From assembly GCF_004798865.1 (NCBI RefSeq), contig NW_025335873.1, positions 1,920,880-1,984,879 on the forward strand: a stretch of 64,000 nt of DNA, read 5' to 3'. The notes below the pieces were generated by a model that saw nothing but the letters and a program-made list of their open reading frames with translations, was not told the origin of the DNA and searched no databases. The DNA is from Varanus komodoensis (lineage: Eukaryota; Chordata; Lepidosauria; Squamata; Varanidae). Made by a program: the position numbers and the translations under genes. Position 1 is the stretch's first letter; the number at the start of each line of letters is the position of its first letter. Shown here in pieces: positions 36,401 through 42,400 of the stretch.

Positions 36401-39400
36401 TAGCACAATCCAGGGCAAAGTTGGGTGACTCGCCAGGGGGTGGCAGGCAGGGAGAGTACATAATCGGAGCCAGGGTTGGGACCAGTAAAAATAAAAGGAC
36501 GTAACTTGAGGAGCAAGTCCAAAACGCTACCACGTCCACAGAGATCACACAAACACCCCTGCACTTGAAATCAACAAGAACAGCATTGTGCAAGCTTGTT
36601 ATTGACCCAGTCTTATGTCAGCTAACCCACTTATCTGAAACTTACGGTGCGGGAGGAAGCGAATGAGCAAAAAGGGTAGGAGGAACTGGGCAGCTCTCAC
36701 AACAGAGGGGTGGTTTTCTTAGAAATCTCTTTTGAGACCAGAACTATTTAAATTGTTTGAAAATCATCCAGGGTTAGGGATAAGCTGCGAGGTAACCAAA
36801 TTCATGGCCACAACAAGTTGAGGATGGTGCGAATCCCAAGTGTGAGGGGCTCTAAGGCTCACCTTCAACAAAATGATCAAGGACGCGTCACAGGAAGAAA
36901 CTTTTTTTTTGAGCTAGTAACTTTGGTCAACTTAAGGCTAGGTATCTCTAATGTGTGAGGCTGTCTATCCACCCCCACACACACCATATGTACGTACACA
37001 CACACACACACACACAATTTTATTTCTGTTTCATTTTAAGCTGTTTCATGAAATCACAAAGCACTACTACGAAGAACAAATACTGATCCGTTCCATGCAC
37101 TGTAAACCTCTCTGTTACTTGGCTTGCCCTCTCCATTAAGCTGCATGACCTAACTTCTCTCCTGCCGCTGAGATGTCCTGGAATGATAGGCATCTGAACA
37201 GGAACATGGGAAGGAGGTATGGCGGAGAGGAATCCGGAAATGGCACTCAAGTGGTTACTACAGCAACCAGAAGCCTTCGTAAATGTGCACAGGCCGAATT
37301 CTGAGCTACAGGGCCGTCCAATCCCACAGGTGCTTTACACACGTGGAAGCCTGCTGACACACCTGGATTTCCTGAACTGGATCAGGACACGTCTCCTTTC
37401 AGAAACGGGTACCTTGACAGGACAAACGCGCCCTGTCCTTGAGCTGTAATGGGCAATGCAGCTTTGGATAAGGGTAAATATTTTAGCACATGCAACATCG
37501 AAACATGCAGGCCCGAGTCTGCTATGCAAGCTGACCTGGAAGTAACGCCAAGCCGTTGCGAAATTCATACCATGTTTACTTGTTGTGTTCTGATACACTA
37601 GCCATTCATACTCAGCCTTCAGACCCCATACCTGTCACTTTTCACAGTGCCTTTTGTGCCTCCTTCCAAGAAAAAACTCCCCAGAGGAGTGCACAGAACA
37701 TCAGCTATGACACTCAGAAGCAAGCATTCACTGAATTTATTTCTAAGAGGAGGTCCTGCTTGCCAGGAACCAGCATGATGAGCACAAACTTGTTGCTCTC
37801 TCCAATGCTGGAAAGAGTGCAGGCAGTCAAGAGTCTACACTGAATTAAATTATTTACAAAGGCCTATAGTCAAAAATATTTTGAAGCAAACGCATTAGAT
37901 CAGGTATGCAAAACCTCTGGCTAGAGCCCCGGTCTAGATCTCTTAGAATTCCCTGGCTTTCCTCCCCGCCCGCCCCATCCTAAAAGGCTGAACTGCCCAG
38001 TCTGAAGCTCACTTCATGGCAGTAGGAACTTTAATCTACAACACGCTTGAGCTTTTGACCTGCCCCTCTCACCTCTGACCCTGTTCACTGCTGGAATGCA
38101 GCCAGAGGTTCAACATCCCTCTATTAGATATGTCCAAATCCAACAATGGCCGGTTTCGGCCGATGCCGGGTTCTTACAGAGGCACACCATTCCATGTACA
38201 ATCATAACTTGCAGCGTACACAAGAAGACTTCACTGTGTTTTACATGCATGCTTTTATTAAGAAAATCAAGTCTAATACTCCCTACAAGACTAGAGGGTG
38301 ATTTAGGCTGACAAGAAGATGAAAGATCATATAGAAAAGGCGGCTGAAAAAGAAGATAGATATATATGGCTTTTTTCTTTTTAAAGACACTCAAAGTCCT
38401 AGAGAAGAAAAGGCAACACAGAAATTCAATTATTGAAGATCTAGTTCAGAGACCTAAACGCCATGCAGACATCCCTCAGTGGGTGTGCTGCGCTCTTCCC
38501 AAGCACCTCCAAAGTACACAGTATAGCCAAGGCACAGGCATTCCCTCAGATGGGGAGATGGAGAACCACCATTCATACTGTGGGGGGGGGGGGGGGTCCC
38601 ATTCAAAAGCACTGGATGGGCTAGATTGGAGGAGAAAGCAGTGGCTCTAATGCCCACCAAGAGAACAAGTCTTGACCCACACCCCCATCCTCTGTTCCCA
38701 CTAGATGGTCAGTGCATTTCCTAGGACCCAGCTTCCCCCACCAAGGAAGGCTCCAGCAAAGCCACCATGATGCATGATGGAGCCACTGGGGAGGGCACCA
38801 GATGAGCACCTGTCCCCTCCCCCCTGCATCTCCCATCCTTTTCTCCCTGCAGAATGCCTGTATGCAGGGAACCCCTGCTGCTTCCTGAGCCCTTATCAGA
38901 GTTCACAGCAGGGATTCCTACAGGCAGTGTGGCTTTGAGACAGAGTCTCTCCAGCCTCACAGGAATTCAGAAAGGCTCCACAGGCCAGAGAGGGAACTGC
39001 TGCAGATTAAAACAGGTCTGTGGAGCACAGGCTCCCTTCCCAGGCTTCCTGCAATGGACCTGACGTGTGACCAGAAACTCTAGCAGCAGAAAGAATGGGT
39101 CCAGAGTAGTGAGGAAGGGATATTCTACAACCTGTTCCATCCTTTTTGCAAACTGCCAGGCCTCTTGGCTTGCAATCAAAGGGGATTTCGTGTATGAGAA
39201 CTGTGTTCACTTGTGTTTGAGCTTATTGGTTGCGTTATTTATGCCCCTCCTTACTTCGTTTTGCAAAATACCCAACACAACTTACAAGGTTCTCCTCCTC
39301 TCCATTTAATCCTCACAACTGCCACCCTGCTAGGGAGGTTAGGCTACAGTTAACCAGTTAGCTCCATGGCCAAGTAGGGACGAGAATCTGGATCTTCCAA

Positions 39401-42400
39401 GGCTCAGTCCAATACTCGGCAATACCACATTGGCTCTCCCTCACCGAGCAGCAGAAGCCTGACCCACAAGCCCACACGACTCAGAAAATTGGTTTGCTAC
39501 AGAACCTGCAGGTGGAATTCACGGAAATTCAATCTCAATTGAATCTGTGACAGATTTCACTGGAGTCAGACTATTCCCAGTCCTGAACAGCACACTAAGC
39601 CTGAGAACCTGTCCGAGCTTTCTATGTACCACTGCATGTCAGCCCTCCAGCAGCACCTTCTTTTTCCCCATGCACTATCAAGGGAAGAAGAATCTGAGTG
39701 CTGAAAACTAGAAGCTTGAGCTGTTCTGATGACACTCAGGGAAGGATGAAATGGGGATCTGCTGGTGACTGTAACACCTGTCAAACACAATGACTTCTAA
39801 AGTCACTGTACCTTGATCATGTTCTAGGAAGGTCTATATAGGCCAAACTTGTCCCAGAGCAGAGTTCAGTTAAGAATAATTTAATAGGGAAAGCATCTTA
39901 ACTGGAGCTGCTAGAAAACAGAACCAACACACAAGGACATTTGGCCCACTAAACCACACAAGAATGAACTGAGACAAATGAGAACCACAACAGTTTAGGA
40001 GTTCCAGGATGACTAGACAGTACCATAACATTCCTTTTAAAATAAAAATATACCCCCAGGAGAAGGAAACCTTTTGGGGCCTGTTGGAACCTTTGGCTAT
40101 TTGAGAAACTTTTGTGGATGCTACCACAAAATGGCTGCCACCAGATGTGTAGTTAGTTACCTGTGCAAAAAGACTGGCTTAGTTTGCACATAACAAGCTG
40201 CTGCCTTGGATGACTTCCTGCACAGGGTATCTGTCACAGCAGCAGATGCCCTGTTGAATATTTCAGCTGTGATGAGGATGGGCCATAGCTTACTGCGAGA
40301 AACAGTGAGAATGTGTTGATGGGGTGGTTCACAAGCCACCCGGAGCCCTAGAACTGTCCACGGGCTCCGGGTGGCTTGTCCCATCTGCTATGGGTGTGCA
40401 CAACAAGCTGCAGTGTGTCCCCACCACGGGTCAAGAGTTCAAAAGGATGGTGCTGCCACTGCGCTTCACATGAACTCCGAGTGGTGCAAACTTACAGAAC
40501 AGACTGCTTCTGGCCATCCTCCAGCTCATGGAGCCCAGGTAGGAGAAGCAATTATCCTTGACCAGCGCTGGAAGCCCTGGGGAAGGGGGCCGAGTCTTGA
40601 CAACCAACACCTTGAGCCTGGCTAGCAGGGCCAATAAACACATGTGAGCTCCTAGTTACAGAATCACACAACTTTTTTATGCCTTCAAAGTCAAGTCATG
40701 GCACCCAAGCAATGAAGCCAGGATCCTTCCAGAGTGGTCAAACACATCCGGCTGCCCTTCTGCTACCTGCGGCAAGGTGTGGTTGACTGGCTCACTGTGG
40801 AGGATGCCAGGAGGGAAGTGAGGTGGGCAAAAACAACCAGGCTAAAATCTTGGAGGCTCATCTTCCCAGTCTTCTATACAAAAATGCATGAAGCAGCTTT
40901 CAGAGGACCAGACCATCCCGGAAAATGAAACAGCACTCCTGCAAGTGTGAAACAACCAAAGGGCAGTTAAAGTAAGTAGGCACTATACCAGGAAGGGGTA
41001 TATCTGATCTGATCTGGGGTCCCACAAGGGACAGAGGCTTGCCCCTCTTGCAATCCAAATGCTGGGCTACTTGGCATGGTTTCCAAGAAGGTAAGCCAGG
41101 AACTGCAGCACCCTTAGTTTAGGGGTTAATCCAGCCAAGATCATTCCCATATCACTGTAAGGGGATCAAGGCTGACAAACAGTGGCTTGCCCAGGTCAAA
41201 CCCATAACCAAGGTGAGAGGAACTTGCACCCAAGTTTCTGAGAACCAAGCAATGCATACAACCATTCGCTCTATACTGATAAAGCAAGTGCTTTATCAGG
41301 TTTCAGTCTCTGGCTTTTTCAGCAAAAATATCTCAGGTTGCAGGTCTCCCTAAAGTCTCAGCTGAGACCTTAAAGAGCTGTAGCTCATATCACCTCTATG
41401 TGCCAGCAGCCTTAGACAGCTCTGCGGGGCATTACAGAACAATAGTGCGTTCAGCCTAAACTCTCCTTTCAACTAGAATTCCCTGCCAGGATAGTTGGTG
41501 ACATACAAATGCAATAAATAAATAAAAATGCGGCTGCTGCACAGCATCTCCATGGCAGACGTGCAGCAAAAAGTGCAAGCGGCAGCAGAAAGAATAGGGT
41601 GGCTAGACAAATTCAAGAAGGGAAATGCTATTAGCCAAGATAGCTATATATTACCCCCAGTATCTTAGACAGGGTGTCACTGAATACAAACTGCAGGGGA
41701 AAAAGGAGTGGGGGTGTCTCTGTTGCTCATATTCCACTCCTTTGGTTTCTGTGGCAAAAAAACGCTCAACTATATCAGCACTGGGTGTGTTCCAGCATAT
41801 AGCAAAATACTTATTTTTGAGGGTATTTGCATGAACAGAATAATACAGCTAATACTTTGGGATCTGGCCTTACGTTACAGGCAAAATGCACACCAGGGAT
41901 AGTCACACACCCAGATTGCCTTAACTCCATGTGCCTACTTACTTCTCCGGAGTCAAAACGAGGTCTTCCAAGAGCTTCTACAGAAATTCATGGTGAGGCT
42001 AAACTGGAATCTTGTAGACAACAGGGAAGGGGCTATGGCCTTCCATATGTTACTCAACAACAACATCTGTTATGCCAAATTGTTGACTATACTGGCCAGG
42101 GCTGATGGGAGGTGAAGCTGAATGACATATGAAAGAATGTAGATCCCCCATCCAGTTCTGGCTGGTCTATTTCAAATATGATAAAACTGAAGAAAATGCA
42201 GAAACAAACATTCCAAATGGCCAACGGACTGGTGCAAATCTACTGAGGAACAGTAAGTTTTTAAAAGGTTGTTCACTTACAAAAAAGATGAGTAGGGAGG
42301 GAGATGGCAGCTGTTCATACAATTGTACATGATATAGAAAAAGAGAATAACTTAGGAAACTCTGATTAAGCCACATAGTAGTTAGGCACAAAGAAAGTTA

